DNA from: Phallusia mammillata
Lineage: Eukaryota > Chordata > Ascidiacea > Phlebobranchia > Ascidiidae
Assembly: GCA_003260075.1 (NCBI GenBank)
Contig: QLIY01000219.1
Span: forward strand, 23,603 to 87,602
Direction: 5' to 3'
DNA length: 64,000 nt
Shown here: positions 45,432 through 60,100 of the stretch, piece by piece
How the letters are laid out: every line of letters begins with the position of its first letter
How positions within the stretch are numbered: the stretch's first letter is position 1
Notes under the pieces: model-generated
Told to the model about the DNA's origin: nothing
Database searches by the model: none
What the model saw: the letters and a program-made list of their open reading frames with translations, nothing else
Translations under genes and position numbers: made by a program

Positions 45432-48400
45432 ATTTACAATTTTACGACGGTAGGCAAGATACTAGTTTTAAGCTACACAAGAAACATTACACACTTTCGC
45501 CCTGTAACTGACGAGTCTCGCCATTTGAAAAAGTCCGAAACCACTAACCTGAGAGTTTTTAAGAAGAAAAATTGCTACAACTGATCTGTTGTTAATTCAT
45601 CAGTAGATACTGAAAAAACAAGCAAGGTGAAACATAAAAAATAACTTAAAGTTTTGTTCCATACATACGGTATGCAACAAACCTGCCTTAACTAACCGTG
45701 TTCCCTTACACTTTCAGTAATTTATACCCTTGAGGACCTTATGTCTTTCCTCACTTGAGGTGATTTGTTCACGTAAACATGTACGGTTCATTCATTACTA
45801 AAGCTGAATGAATGACAAAACCATATTTGCTAGCGTAATGAATGATTCATGTAAACTAATCGTGCTTTCGTCAAGGGTGTAAGAACTCTTTAAGATGTCC
45901 AGTCATAACATTGTGTGTGACGTATCGCGTAGTAGCTGCATTTCGAACGCAAGTCAGATATTTCGACGATAGAGTTGAAACAATAGACTGAGAAAAGTAA
46001 GTGTTCCTTCACAGAATTCGAACAACAAACTTATTATCATCCGGGTGACAAAGCAATAGAGCATTCACGCACTAATAAAAAAAACGAAAATAAATGTTCA
46101 AACAAATGTTTTAATCATAAAAGCATCGATCAAGCTGCTTCTATAGTGTCTAAAACAGGAGACTACGAGTGCATTAATTCATTCATTACATTCACGCCCT
46201 CCTTTGTTTTACTGTGTGTCATCGTTAGCTGTTCATCCCGTGTTTACATCGTTAGCCTAACACGTACACGTTGTCAATAACAACAACAACAATGCAAAAC
46301 AACAGTTTTAAAGATAGTAGGAAGTGATTCATCTACACGTTGTCTACATCTAGGGTTTTTCCTGAGGTAATTTCGCGCCATGACAATCGTTGGTCTTGAT
46401 GATTCGATGGACTTCGCAACAAGTATACATGTTTATCACTGAACACACATCACACGTGTCAACCGGGGTTGGCTGACCGGATATTACACGAAAGACTAAA
46501 AGGTAGACGTGATAGTTTAGCTTGTAAGAAATGCCAATAATTCCTCTTGCCTGTGATATGACACACTGATGACCAAACTGATGGTCTCACCGGGTCTTTT
46601 GCCCTTACAGGTGCTTGTGAAGCCATTCAGATTTTTCTTGGAATACGTTTTAACTTTTAACACTAATGGATTTTAAATATAACGGATATAGCCCATGTGT
46701 AGTTACTCCACATCAAAAGAAAGTAAAACAGTGCAGCTAAAGGTTCGCTGACTTGCTATTGTTAGAATGACCCTTCTTTGACTATGACGAAGCTAGCAAA
46801 AAGATGTTGCGTCATGCTATTTTTTCTGCTCGTAGTTTATTATTAGAAACCAATTCTTGGAACTGAAGGTACCCATGCAATTTTTAAAGCGGCGCTGATA
46901 CCAACTAAATCCCGTCACTGATTGTGGCCAGCGAGAATATAAAATATGTGTTGGAAATACTTGTTTTATAAGACATTTTTCACGAAAGATTGTTTCTTCA
47001 TATCCCCCCTATTTAATTTATTGCCACAAAAAAGTAAAAACAAAAATTTAAAACTGTTTGGCCCATTGCGTCACGGGCAGAGCATTTTTTAAATCAATCA
47101 ATCAAACTGCCGCTATAGTGTCTAAAACGGAAGTAAACGAGTGTAATACGATAGTATTTTTTTCACAAACCGTGAGTTTTGGAAATAAACGTTACAGTAT
47201 AGATTTTAGAATATAAGTAGGCATATAAAGACATTTGATCCAAATTTCTCCACTTTAAACGTTAACCATATTAGTATTGAGAAGCAATAAGGAGTTTAGT
47301 GAAACAATGCAGAGAAATGTTCGTGGAAGTCGAGATAGATCATTGCTACAGCGTTTTTCTATTACATGGGTGTAGCTACATTTGAGCATTCCAAACAGGC
47401 AACGTTAAGCTCGGCCGAATAAAATTAATCGAACCAACGGGCACCGGTGAAAAACTTGTCTATATTTTCGGCGACCATGTTACAACGCAAACATTCGACG
47501 TAATGGACAAATAGTTTTGCCAAAATCCATGCGATCACGTGATGCACGACAACCAAAAGCAACAAAGTAAATATATTGGCCTGTTGTTAAAAAGGAATTA
47601 GAAACAATTAATTATTTTTCCTAATTAGAAAACAAAAACAGACACGAGAACCGAAAAATCCTACGAAATTTCCAATACTGCTTACCAACAGAACCGAGGA
47701 TCCAAGACTATGTAGGCCTACACTATAGCCTATATGTTAACATTATCTGTTTATAATACAAGCAATCTCAACAACCGCTATTAGGCGGCGGAGGAAACCA
47801 AAAGGGATGACTTTTTTGAGAAACTGATGTTTTTTAGCCTATGTTTTTATTCATGACTTATTTTAAAATCTATAAAGAAACATATTAGGCCTATCAAGGC
47901 GCTGTTTCAGGTTGTCTTCACCAAATCTTTCAAGAAAGAAAAATCATAAAAAACTTGAAAAAAAAGAGTTGCGCGATACAATAGAGGTAAAATGTATTGA
48001 TTCGGCGCGCAGAGCTGAACCAAAAAATTCAATTATATCCTCGTTTCCGAAAAATATGAGCTGTTAGGCGAAACGATAGAGCAAAATGCATTGATTCAGC
48101 ATCACTGCACCATATTATATTCTCAAACATATAACAGCTACACGTGTGAGACATATGTATTTCACTGACAAAGTCGTGTTTTGTTAAACTAACCATGGGT
48201 AGTTGCAATGAACAAGCATCGCAATTAAGCTTGGTTAAACTGAAACCAAATTTCGAGTCACACTGGTCAATCAATGAAGTTGACCTTCTATTTTGTATTC
48301 TTTGGTTAAACAAGAATGAGGAAACGCCATATGGACACAAAGAAGGCGCGGAAATACAATGAATTCCAGAAACCGAAAGACAGAGATAGATTTTTAAGAA

Positions 48401-48630
48401 AACGTCTCGTGAATATATTATTTGTTGTTGGTAGGGATTGACCACGGACCGCTATCTTACCTTTGCTGCATCTACGTTTTACATAGTTGTGATGCAAATC
48501 AGCAGTTCATAATAAGTTCTTCAACATCAACAACAACTCTATGTCTGACGAAGGATTCAATGTGCACTACCTCGAAGTGGAGTAACAATTCATTTTATTC
48601 CACGGCAAAAGTTCGTCTGGTTAGGCCACA
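45432..48630. other. Intergenic, no gene seen
   Basis: AT-rich DNA. The phrase TCAATCAAACTGCCGCTATA near 47096 resembles TCGATCAAGCTGCTTCTATA near 46126, each followed by GTGTCTAAAAC, so a diverged repeat may be present. No coding frame has family support. Confidence 0.4.
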
Positions 48631-49563
48631 ATGCAGAATTGCAGCGTTAGGTTTCGCCAGCCTCAGTGGTTTGTAGCAGAAATTTTTAATTTTGCCGCAA
48701 TAATACAAGTGACTTGGATTTTAACTGCTTTCGTGGTTCACGGGAAACGGACAGGCCGGTGGAAACAACGACCAACGCCCGGAATATCAAAATTTGACGC
48801 TGGATGCCTGTACACAGCTGCTGTTGTTGCGTTTGCATGCAGTTACATGCGATTGGTTACGGACCAGGTTTCCTTCAACCTGGGGTATGTTAGTCCGGAT
48901 TTGGGACAATGCGAAATCAGTATTGACATTGGGGTCTGCGGCTATGCATTGACACTAAATGCTGTGTACGCATTCCTTTGGTTAAGGCAACGTTCGTTTT
49001 ATGAATGTCCGATTTTGAGCAGCATAAGGCGCCCATGGATTTTGTGTTTCAGTCGTGGGTCTGTTGGGCTTGTAACAGTCGGAATACTGTGCGGTGGAAT
49101 TGGATACACTGTTCCTTACAACTACACCAGCGATGGTGAGGGCTGCATCGCAAAGCCCGGCCGATTCATAGTGTGGGGTATATACGTCGGAAACGCTGTG
49201 GTCGTGTTCGGCCAAACCATCATGCTTTTTCTATTTCTTTACCCACTTCGATTTCAGCTTGTTAAAAGGAATCAAAACCGGATCAAGAAATTGCTCATAA
49301 GGTCAGCTTTACTTGCTGGGCTGTGCATACTCACAGATGTCATAGCAATGCTAATATTTGTTTTTGCCGTTCCGGAAGATGCTACTCGCCACATAACAAT
49401 TGCATTGTACGAGGCAAATATGCTTGTAAACTTATGGAGTGTTTTGCTTACGTTCGAATGCTGGCCGAAAATTCTGAAATCAATTTTTGTTGGTAACAGC
49501 AGCAAGGCCACAAAACCAAGCTCTCCAACATCACACCCAATGGCCGTCGTAACAACCACGTAA
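48631..49563 (+). CDS. 7TM receptor-like protein, single coding exon, divergent
   Basis: 310 residues from ATG 48631 (MQNCSVRFRQPQW). NCS gives an outer sequon. Family marks: QPQWFVAE, KRTGRW, DAGCLYTAA, QCE before TM3, LWLRQRSFY, EGCIAKP in outer loop 2 beside an NYT sequon, GQTIMLFLFLYPL, CILTD in TM6, TRHI, and NLWSVLLTFECWPKIL after TM7. Inner loop 3 is strongly basic (KRNQNRIKK). It combines features of the 17.8 kb and 38.7 kb subfamilies and is the most distal intact member seen. Function unknown. Confidence 0.88.
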   Translation: MQNCSVRFRQPQWFVAEIFNFAAIIQVTWILTAFVVHGKRTGRWKQRPTPGISKFDAGCLYTAAVVAFACSYMRLVTDQVSFNLGYVSPDLGQCEISIDIGVCGYALTLNAVYAFLWLRQRSFYECPILSSIRRPWILCFSRGSVGLVTVGILCGGIGYTVPYNYTSDGEGCIAKPGRFIVWGIYVGNAVVVFGQTIMLFLFLYPLRFQLVKRNQNRIKKLLIRSALLAGLCILTDVIAMLIFVFAVPEDATRHITIALYEANMLVNLWSVLLTFECWPKILKSIFVGNSSKATKPSSPTSHPMAVVTTT

Positions 49564-51136
49564 ATGGAATGTACTTGACTTTTTCAACTATGGTTTGCAT
49601 TGCTAAGTTGTATTGTTGATTTATTTCCGTATGCTTGCATACGAAAACAGCTTCTTGACCTTTACCGCAAACACTAAAACGTTTCAAAACTCGATCAATA
49701 TCATATTTACTATCTGGTGTATATATATTCAACACTGGATAGCAAATGCTACACAATTTGGTTTCTGTGTGCTTGAAGTAAATACAGCGACACAATAAAT
49801 GGTTTGTGTTAGTAAGGACTTGCTGACTGTTTTGCCAAAAGTAGGCTGAAGAAAACAGCCGATATTGTTCAGGTAAACATAAAATAGTGTGGTACCAGTT
49901 TGTCCAGCCGATTCAAATCGTGCTGAATGTTTGTAAACCGGACCTTAAGCGTTTCCTATAAGTTGTTTGGCCGTGTCGTAGTCGTACACGTCAGGCTGAC
50001 TGAAGTGAAAGTTTGACCGAAAATAATTGTATGATCAATAAAAAACAAAAGCTTTGTAAAATTCGTAGCCAACAATTGTGGAATCTCAAACAAGCCCATG
50101 AAAACGGACACTCAAAGCCCTGCAAAGCATTTTATGCGTGCTTTATTACTGATTTGCCTGTAAGCAATTGCTATCTCACTCCTTGGTTAGATTTTGAAAT
50201 GAAAAATTGTCAAAAGATTGCACCAAACACCTGCAAATAAAAAACATAGAATCATTCTGTGAATTTGCGTGAAGTATTTTTGCAACATATACTTACCAGT
50301 AGGTTAGTAACTTCGGGTTTGTAAACCTAATGAGCTACTATCAAAAACATATAAGCTTTTGAAAAATATAGAACAACATAAATAGGAATAACATATATTT
50401 GTTTTACGGTTTGAAACAAAATGTTTCTCTACTAAAAATTTAGAATTTGAAGCAAACACAATTTGGAATAAGATTAAACATATATTTTTTTGAAAATTAC
50501 ACGACAGCAAGTTCAAAATCAGCTTGCAAGGAAACAAGGAATCAAAGACCTTCAAACAACATACACTGCACAATGCTTCAAAGAAAAAACATAGCAGTAT
50601 TTTTTTAAACAGAATAAAGTTTCATGACAAGCTATAACACCGAGTCTTCTGTCATCTGCCGAACATTTAGCCTGAGGTCATGTTAGGTGCCTGATTCAAC
50701 ACAATGCAAAAAATGATGGGGTTGTAAGCAATGGAACAAACCAAAAAAATGCTGGGTACATGTTTTCCAAACCTTTCTTTTTTGATTGCCATGCCGTTGT
50801 ATGGTAAATCACCTTACACTAAAAAGTACTACACGGTTTGGCACACTTTTTATAAATATTTTATGTAACAAATTAACACACTTTTTCCTGCAACACCAAA
50901 TATATACATATTGTATCAATTAAAGGATTACTGCTAAAGTACAAGACAATTAAATCCGATTTGTTTCTCTTCGGGTGGAACTGCTGGATGAATTGTAAGT
51001 GCAAAAGTGAAAGATATTTTAAACTGTAAAATTAAACCGCCCAACATAATAGGTGGTTATTTTAATTGCATAGCCTTGAAAAAAAGCTTAATTTAATTGG
51101 TTTAAACATAGGTCACACGATTGATGTACTAGCCAA
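49564..51136. other. Intergenic; 3' region of the acyl-CoA oxidase gene
   Basis: No coding frame supported. ATTAAA on the minus strand near 51061-51066 is a possible polyadenylation signal for the gene that ends at 51137. Confidence 0.4.
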
Positions 51137-54100
51137 TCACAACTTGGATCGGTTGCGATGCAGCAAAGGCTTCAAGTACTTGTCATAAGAAGGATGAACC
51201 TAAATCACAAAGATACTCTAAGAAATTGTCTGGCAGAAACAACAAACTATTCAAAATTACAATAACATGTCAGAACCTTTTGGTTTAAACAAGAACTAAA
51301 ATATGACATGTCACCGTTTTTGTGAAACTTACATCTGTTTTGTTTAAAGGAGATGAGAGGGCCCATTTCAAAAGTTCCTCATATACGTTTCCGTCATATC
51401 TGCCTAAGACTGAGTCCAAAACTTCATCTCTGAAAAATTAAATAATATTGCTCACAACACAATTGTTAACAGTGTTATTGAACCCTAAACTGTGAAAATG
51501 CTGACTTCAGAGCCAAGCCACATTTTACTAACTTTATAGCCTAATACGAGCTTTGTTTTAAAAAACGTCAGTTTTGGGCTCATACTTTCAAATTTGGCCG
51601 TACTTTCAAATTTCAGAGCGGATTTGGGCCCGCTAACGACTCTGTGTAACAGTAATATGTCATAAAATATTTTACAATGTGTTTTAGAAATAGGAGTCAA
51701 ACCTGAAATCAAAGGCATCAACTAATGCTACAGCATTGACTCTTATCAGGGGCAACAGTTCCACAACATATTGGCGGATTGCTTTTACTTCAGTGCCACT
51801 CAATATTCCATCCTGTAAACGCAAAGTGACATGTTAACGAACACGCAATGAAGGATCAAATGAATAACAGATTCAAGTTACAAACCTCCAGAAACTCCCC
51901 ACTGCATTTGGTTATGCCATCAAGAGCATAAAGTTGGAACAACTGTAACAGCGTCTTCTTAAGTTTCTGCGACACTTTCAATTCCTGCAACTTCTCATGG
52001 AAATTTTCAACCACCAAAAGATGCGAGTGTGCCTGCGTGTTCAAAAGCAACTTTTAGAAAGTTCCTTTTTGTAAGCGATAAGTAGGTTAAATTAAGGATA
52101 CTGCAGTAAACAGCCGGACCACAATCAAAATACTAAAGAAAGATAAGTTGTAGCATGAAGAGAAACGCCAGAATATTTTGTTTTGTTTTCTTAGCATTCA
52201 CCGTTATTGTAATGTTTGTATGAAAACTATTGAGCTTTTTACAAGTTGTTGCAAAATGTAAACAACAATACCATGTAATCAATTAAATCACGCAAAACTG
52301 GCATGTAGAAGATTGTTTTAACCTGCTGTAGCAGTTTCTTACATTAGCAGCTCGGACTAGATGCACTGAAGCTCTATTCAAGGCTCCGACAAGATCAAGA
52401 CCTTCGGATCTTGCAGCTTCAACTTTATCAGATGCAAACATGATTTGTCTACAAATAAAAAAACACACATTTATGTAAAGTCCAAAAGTTTTGTCAAAAT
52501 TCTTGATTGCATCATTAATTGTCACAATCCTCAGTCTATTCATTCAACAATCGTCACGATTTTTAGAAGACCAATTTAAGGTTGCAATTAGCCCAATTGT
52601 AACCAAAACAAAGGTTTTTACAAGAGATATAATGGCTCAAACAGATAGAAAAGGTAACTATTTTACTTTACTCTTTTGGGATATAGTATCCTTTACAGGG
52701 CCAATAAACAGATCTGTTTGTAGTAAGAGTTTCTTCCTAGTGAAAGTACCTCATTGCCCTTTCTTTATACAATGCAACAAGAAGTCTGGGGTCTTTGAGG
52801 TCTCGGCCAGCTGAGGTTGCACGAGCACGGAGCTCTGTTACATTGGAAGAAAGATACGCAACAGTTCCAGGCAATTTGGCGCCACGTTTTCCCTCCTTCA
52901 ATGATTTTACCAAAAACCTGGTACAAAGAGTCAGTGTTAAAATAATAAACCAGTAAATACAACTTAAACCATTTACTATAAGGCATCAGGTAATCATGTA
53001 AAACCGAAAAATGTAACACAATTTGGGTAAATTTAAAAAAAGGATAAATGTAGAGCAGATAATGGTTAAAAGATAAAACAAAATAAACTTTCAAGTCCAT
53101 TAAAAGAAAGTAAACATGTCAAATATGGGTTTTGCCAAGGAATATACCTGGCTGTTTGGAGCAACAAAACTGTGTTTTCACCCTCATAGGTGCAGTTTGG
53201 TGTGAAGTCAACATACAACTTAGGAAAGCCACTAGACATGGAGTAGCCATGACCTCCACATGACATTCGACAAATTTCCAAACCAACGTTGGTGGCCCAG
53301 CTGGTAAAGGCTTTCAGTCCTGATGATAGGCCATGTAGCTATAGTAAGAGCATTGTTTCAAAATAAATGTGTTCCAAAATGCTGCTCTTTAGGAAGCATG
53401 TATATAGATAATACATTCAGGACAACATAATAAGTGTGTTGTACCAGCAAAAAGTATACCATTTTAAAACTTGAAATTGAAACAAGCGACTAGCACAATT
53501 TATGAATTCATTGACAATTCATATTTCATGCTTCGAAAAACAAACAAATTCATTTGGGAAAGAGAGGTTTGGCATGAGTACTTTCAGTACAAGACGAAGT
53601 ACCTCTTGAATTCTTGTGTAGTCCCCATCATTAATTTGCTGGTTCACAACACTGTATGTTTCCACCATTTTCTTTTGCACAAAGAAGAAAGCATAGGCTG
53701 TGGCAAGCAGTGGAAAAAGTTTGTATTGCTGTGTGGGATAACTCAATACCTGAGGTTCAGGTTCTCTGTGCAAATAAGAGAATGTGCATATTATACTTTA
53801 CCTTTTAAAACCATAACTAACGAAGAAGATTGAAAAATACTTGTTGGGGGGTAATTGGCGATGGTTTCAACAAGTATTTTGAAGTAGGACTTACAATATA
53901 CAGTAAACCTCTGAAAAAAATTCAGACCCCTTTCGACCCAAAATTTTCTTAGAATTTGGTGAAGATCTGTATTAACCAATATCAATTAGTTCAAGCAAAA
54001 TTAACTGAATCCAGTGTATTCAAGGTTTACTTTACTTTTATACCAAAAAATTCTAAGTATGGTTAATGTGTTAAACTTGGATAATAAGAATGGGGGCGTG

Positions 54101-57100
54101 TTCAACAACAAATAAACGAGTACAAAGTTACACTTTTACCCACATATGCCACTTGTTTGCTGAAAAGTCATGAGAAGAATAAGTGGTCTTGTTACGAGCA
54201 CATAGCACAGGTTTTACTATGTTGACATAACCTCTTGCCTAACTTGTACAGCAACACGTACAGCATAAGTACACAATGCACAGTTCTTAATATTAAGCAG
54301 AAGACACAAGCCATGTCTATAAATGAGATACAGCCCAATTTTACCACACAAGTTTTTAACAGGTTAAAAGGCTTCCTTTACCCTGGTCTCATTTCACTTT
54401 GTCTGCGAACAGCGCTGTATCTAATTGCAATGGTAGTGCCCCTTGCCAATCCAAAAGCTGATGCTCTTACAATCATGCTTCTTATGAAAGTCATAGTTCC
54501 ATATGTCAGCTCTGCTTTGGGTGGCTTTGTGTAAGTTCCATCAGGGGCAACCTGAAAAATATAATTGTCTTAGATTTGCGAATAATGGTAACTTGGAACC
54601 ACAGAACCTTATACAATGCAACAAATGGTAATGGTAAGAGTTAAGGAACTAATGTTTGCCAACCTGAGAATATTTCATCAGCATATTTTCTCTTGGGATT
54701 CTGTGATTGTTTAATCTCAAAAATCCGTTGTCATTTGCACCATACCCGAACTTTGGACCAATGTCACCGAGCGTAATTCCTGGAAAATTAAAGAAAAGTA
54801 ATCATAAAAGTTGTCAAATGAAAGTGAGCTTGCAACTTTATAGTGCTTTTTATGGTAAATATGTGCTTTTTAAGAAACAATAAGCCTTTAAATATTGTCA
54901 TGCATAGTGCAAGTAAATGTTTGCAGACAGAATGTGATAAAAATGCAATGACTCAACCTGCTACCCAAACATGTTTTTAGCGCCATTAAGCAACAAAAAA
55001 TGCCTGACAGGATACTGGGAGTAAGATGTCATGCCAATAGGCATGTTATTAGTTTTAAAAACAGGCCAGCCCTATGGAACATAGGACAGAAATAACAGAC
55101 ATTATGGAGACACACTTTTCAATTTTGCTTGCAACACAAACCTGGCAATGACTTGTGATCTTCTAGACTTCTCAGTTGCACGACAAATGGATGAATCCCA
55201 TGGCATTTTCCCTGTGTGTAAAGTTGGGCAAGTACAACTGCATGAGTAGATGTCTTTCCCACTAAAACAGTAATGCAAGTGATAAAACATGACATAGATA
55301 TATTTTTGATACATTATCTGAATCAAATTACCTTTTGCTACCTACCACCAAACATTTTCCATGCTATTAACAACATCCTAACTATCGACAAAATTAGTCA
55401 CTTAGCTAACTTTCAATCTTTACACAATAATTTAAGGCCACATAACTTCAGTAATTAAAAACTAGCAAAGGTTTTTTCAAAGGCTATAGAATCAGTAAGC
55501 CATAGAACTAGTTGACAATCACTTATCACACAACATTTTATTTTTGCAAATTTTTTCTTTGTCCTACGAATAACAAAGATCTGACTTCGTCATTCGCCAC
55601 AAAGTTGTATTGAAAAAATGCATTAAAACGTACATGCCCCAGGCCACCATTTGGTTGATGTTACTGTGGGGGAGTTAAGGACAAATTCCTGGGTATTTGG
55701 ATCATAATGTGCTGTGGTTTCAAGTCCTCTTAGAAATGTCCCTGTCATAAACAAAAACATTTAAAACACAAAACATAAAATTTTAAGCAAACTTTAACTA
55801 ATTGTAATGTCTTTATTGTAAAATTTGTTGAATTATTTATGGTTAATAAAAATCACCACAGTTAGCTTAAGACTTCTGTGTAAGAAATGTGCTTAGTCAC
55901 GAAATGACGAAATGTTGGACTTTGTCCTTACTGGTAAATTTACTTCAAGCAAACAAATGAAAACAAAAAGCTCTCTTTGGGGTTACTGATATAAGTTACT
56001 TCAGGTCAAGCATAATTTAAATTCATCCCATTTACCAACTTACAACCAAATTTCATGCACACCCATTCATATTTTCATGCAAATTGATTTTATTGCAACC
56101 GTTTTTCGTTTTTCATTTCATATTGTTTTCTGCACAGACATTCGGGCACTTGTAAAGGTATGAAATTAAAAGCACACCAATTTGAAACCGAAGTTTTGGT
56201 TGCTTAAATCAGCATTTAAAATGATTAGTATATGGGTCTTGGTGACATTTACTGCAGTATAATTTTTTGCATTTTTTCTTCACTCTACAATTGATGTTTA
56301 AACCCTACTTTATCATGTCAAAATTACAGACAGGGTTAAGTAAAGGCAAGATGCCAAAAAGGGTAATAAAGTGAAAGAGTCTTATGCACTGATCCAGAGT
56401 TGAGATTTTTAATACAGTGAGCATCTTGGGGAGGGGTCGGCAACCGCTTGCACACATGCCAAGGTTGGCACGCGAGGTGGATTTTCATGGCTCGCCAACC
56501 AATTTGCGTATTTATATTGAAGTAACAATTTAACCTGTTACACTGCCTGTTTACAGTTTTTATTAAGCCATTGTTATACAATTCTGCTATACATGCACAA
56601 AACACTCTGCTTTCTCTTCATTATTGATACCCGTTGGCACGAACTACTATTATTCAGAAAAACGTGGGCATGCGAGGTCATTAACACATGGAAATAACAA
56701 GTAAATTGTCATGCGTGGCCTAAAAGGTTGCCAACCCCTGATGTAGGGTTTTATGTGTTTGGCTACATGCATACAAATGGGTTGAATTTAAATTTATACA
56801 AACCATGGCCCAGCTCAGTTTGTGCATAAGTGCCAATGATCTCATAATTGATTGTTTTTTGAAGCAGTTTCTGCCTAAGAGCACCACTGCTCATGCGTTT
56901 GATGACATCAGTGAACATTGAATCATGTATGCCGAATGCAGTAATATCGCCACAGGCTAAGCTGCATTAAAAATGTGAATGGAATCATTTTCAGACTTGT
57001 TACACAAAAGTTGATTTTTTTACTGAGTTTGTGGCCTTAAATGATGCAACATTACTAAGTCGATAAAAAATGATTTTTTGAACAGGGATGTTACACTTTC

Positions 57101-60100
57101 AAATCTATACATTTATTTCCAAAACATCACAGAGAGACAAGTAAGGTGCAGTCAGAGATACAAGCAAAATTTAGAGCACCCGATAATAAATCACCTAATA
57201 CAATAAACAAAAACTTTTTTCATACAAAAATAAACTCAACAAAAACAAAATATCCAACGGAAACTTCCAAATTTCAAGGCCGTGGTCACCAGTCTTATTT
57301 CTCACAAGTCAGATTTTATTTTTTTAAACAGTTTTCATTTGATTATTGGTTATTTGCAACACCGTGCAGTGCACTGACATACCATGACCCATTTCTGTCT
57401 GGGCATAAGTGCCAATAATTTCGAATTTTTGTTGAAGTGGCATCATTTTTTGCTTTAATTCATCAGTGGCCATACGCTTAATGGAATCGGCAAACATAGA
57501 CTCATGTAGAAAGAAAGCATTGCCTATACCACAAGCAAGGCTGTGTACAAAAAACAAAAATTCTCAGCTATGCATAAAAATATGTATACTACTGTATTAA
57601 AATTCTAAAAAGATCTTTGGAACCACAGTAAAAAGTCTGCAGCAAAAAATGTTCTCAAATATGTCAAAATAGGTAATTTGTTTTGTTGTTGTTGTTTTGT
57701 ACAATAAAACAGATATTAGAAGGACCGTATTTTTGTCTGGGGTTAAATTTGTGCGCAAGCATGGGATTTTGGAAACAATAGCAGATGTCATAATGTTCTG
57801 TGCCTAAACATAGAACCAATTGACCAAGCAAATTGTAGACGCATGCTAAGATGAGTTCAAAACTGAACATTGCTGACAATTAAATTGGACTGTGATGGGT
57901 TAAATTCGTGACAATTAACATGGTGTGATTCTGTCTTTCCTACCATGACCCATTTCAGTTTGAGCATAAGTGCCAAGAAGTTGATAGTTTTCCGCAAGGG
58001 GCAAGAGTTTTGTCTTAAGAGAGTCAGTCCCCAATCTTCTTATGGCATCAGTAAACATTCGATCATGCAAGCTGAATGCTGTCAGGCCACTGTTTGCCAA
58101 GCTGTTATGAAAAGTGGAATCGCAAATACTTTTTGCTCTCTTAACTTAACTTAACAGAATTTTCGTTACACTTGTTCAGAATAATAGAGTTTAGTCCAGT
58201 GGTGGGATTCAGCCGGTTTGCACCAGTTCTACAGAACCATTTCACAAAACTTATGAGATCAGCGAACCGGTTAGCATTACTGGTTACTGTTAATAGACTT
58301 TTTTTAACAGAGCCGGCTGAAAAACATGATTTTTGTGATAAAACCGGCTGCCAAAATATGGAATCCCACCACTGGTCTAGTCCCATGGTAACTCATATTA
58401 GGAACCAAAAATTCTCGGCCAGCAAATGAAAAATGACCCCCATGGGAATCGCAACCAATGGGTTGAAAACCACTGGTCAAGTTAAAACTAACACATGACT
58501 CTTAATTAGCAAGATGGAAACCAGAAATCCCAAAGAAGTTGTACAGAGCGAGTTTAAAGGCAGAAAATATCATTAAATCTGCAAAAGTGTTCAAAAGAGT
58601 ATCTTCAAAGGTAACAATTTGTTTTGGTTCTACATTTGAATACCAATAAAAACATTTACAGTTAACAAAGTCCTTCTGAGCAAAAGAAACCACCAAATAT
58701 CAAAATCAAAAACACAGGCAAAACCTAGATGTGAGTGTGGCATTGAGAATGTCACCTGTTAAAGCAACTCATGCACATTTTTATCTTAGTATGAGATGAG
58801 ATCAGTTGTTTCGATAGCTGAACATTTGTACATTAATGGGATACCTATTTAAGTTTTCCCTTTCTTGTTAAGTTGCTATATGACATTTTGTTATATTATG
58901 ACGACAGATATGTTAGATTCAAAACAACTGTGAAATTGCTAGTATGATATCAATTACATGCTTGAAATTTAGTACTTGATAGTTTAGGTAACAGAAAGGT
59001 TTACAAATTTTCTTTCATAATTTTTAATATCAAAAGCTTTAATTGCAAACACAAAAATTATTGTTAGTTATTTCTTAAACTAGCTGAATCAAAAGGCAAA
59101 CTAAAGACTGGTATAATGCTAATGAATTTTTGAGCAGTTACTGCTGTCGTACCATGGCCCAACTCAGTTTGGGCATAAGTGCCCAGGATCCTGTGATCAG
59201 CAGTTGGTGACATACATTTAGCAAACTGCTCAGGGCTGGCTAGTTTTTCTATGGTGGTGTAGAACATGCCATCATGAAGGCCAAAACTTGATAATCCTCT
59301 ACAAACTAAACTGTGTGCATAAATGTTTGCTATTATGCCAGCAATAGTACCAATTCTTCAGGAAATTTACATTTTTAAGTAGTTTTAAGGTTGACTTCCA
59401 CTGGGACATTACAGCCTTCGGGTTATACCCAATACCATCTTGCTTTAAGAAAGCTTCATAGGAAAATGAATTGACCATGCTATCAGTGGTGATTAGGGCA
59501 CACAATTAACCCACTCATATTTTTATGATGATATTATTACTTCGAGAAAACGTGTTTGACACACCGGATTGGTCTCTGCACATTTCATGTGTTTTGGGGA
59601 TTTAAAAAATATCTGCATTGTTTACATTAGATCAACAAATTGTTGAATCATGTCATGGACTAAAATCCTCTTTCCTGTTTGATTGAAATGCCATATGGAC
59701 AATTTGGTGGCAAAATATTACAGGAAACCATTGATAGGCATTACAACAAATATATTATTGCACTTTCTAAGAATTATGTGTAGTTGGTAAAAAAATATCC
59801 CACTTAAAACAAGATGATGTTAGTATCACATAAAACAAAATGTTGTAATGCCTGGTTAATGTAAACCCAAAGAGAGCAAATAGTATGGCCGTGCCTACCA
59901 TGTCCCATTTCAGTCTGTGCATACGTGCCAACAATTTCAAGGTCCATGGCGGGGTACAGCCATTTGGCTTTCTGCTCCTCAGTGCCTTGCCCGATCAATG
60001 TAGGTACAAACATACCGTAATTCAAGTCAAACAATACGTTTGGCGAACTTACATTCCTAAGCAAACATGTGAATAGAACAAACGTCAAGGGTTGCAAACT

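Noticed and set aside
56804..60097. Separate short genes for each GTYAQTE-containing frame
   Set aside because: Each has splice sites in matching phase and a product that fits the same slot of one oxidase. No separate start, stop or other oxidase exons accompany them.
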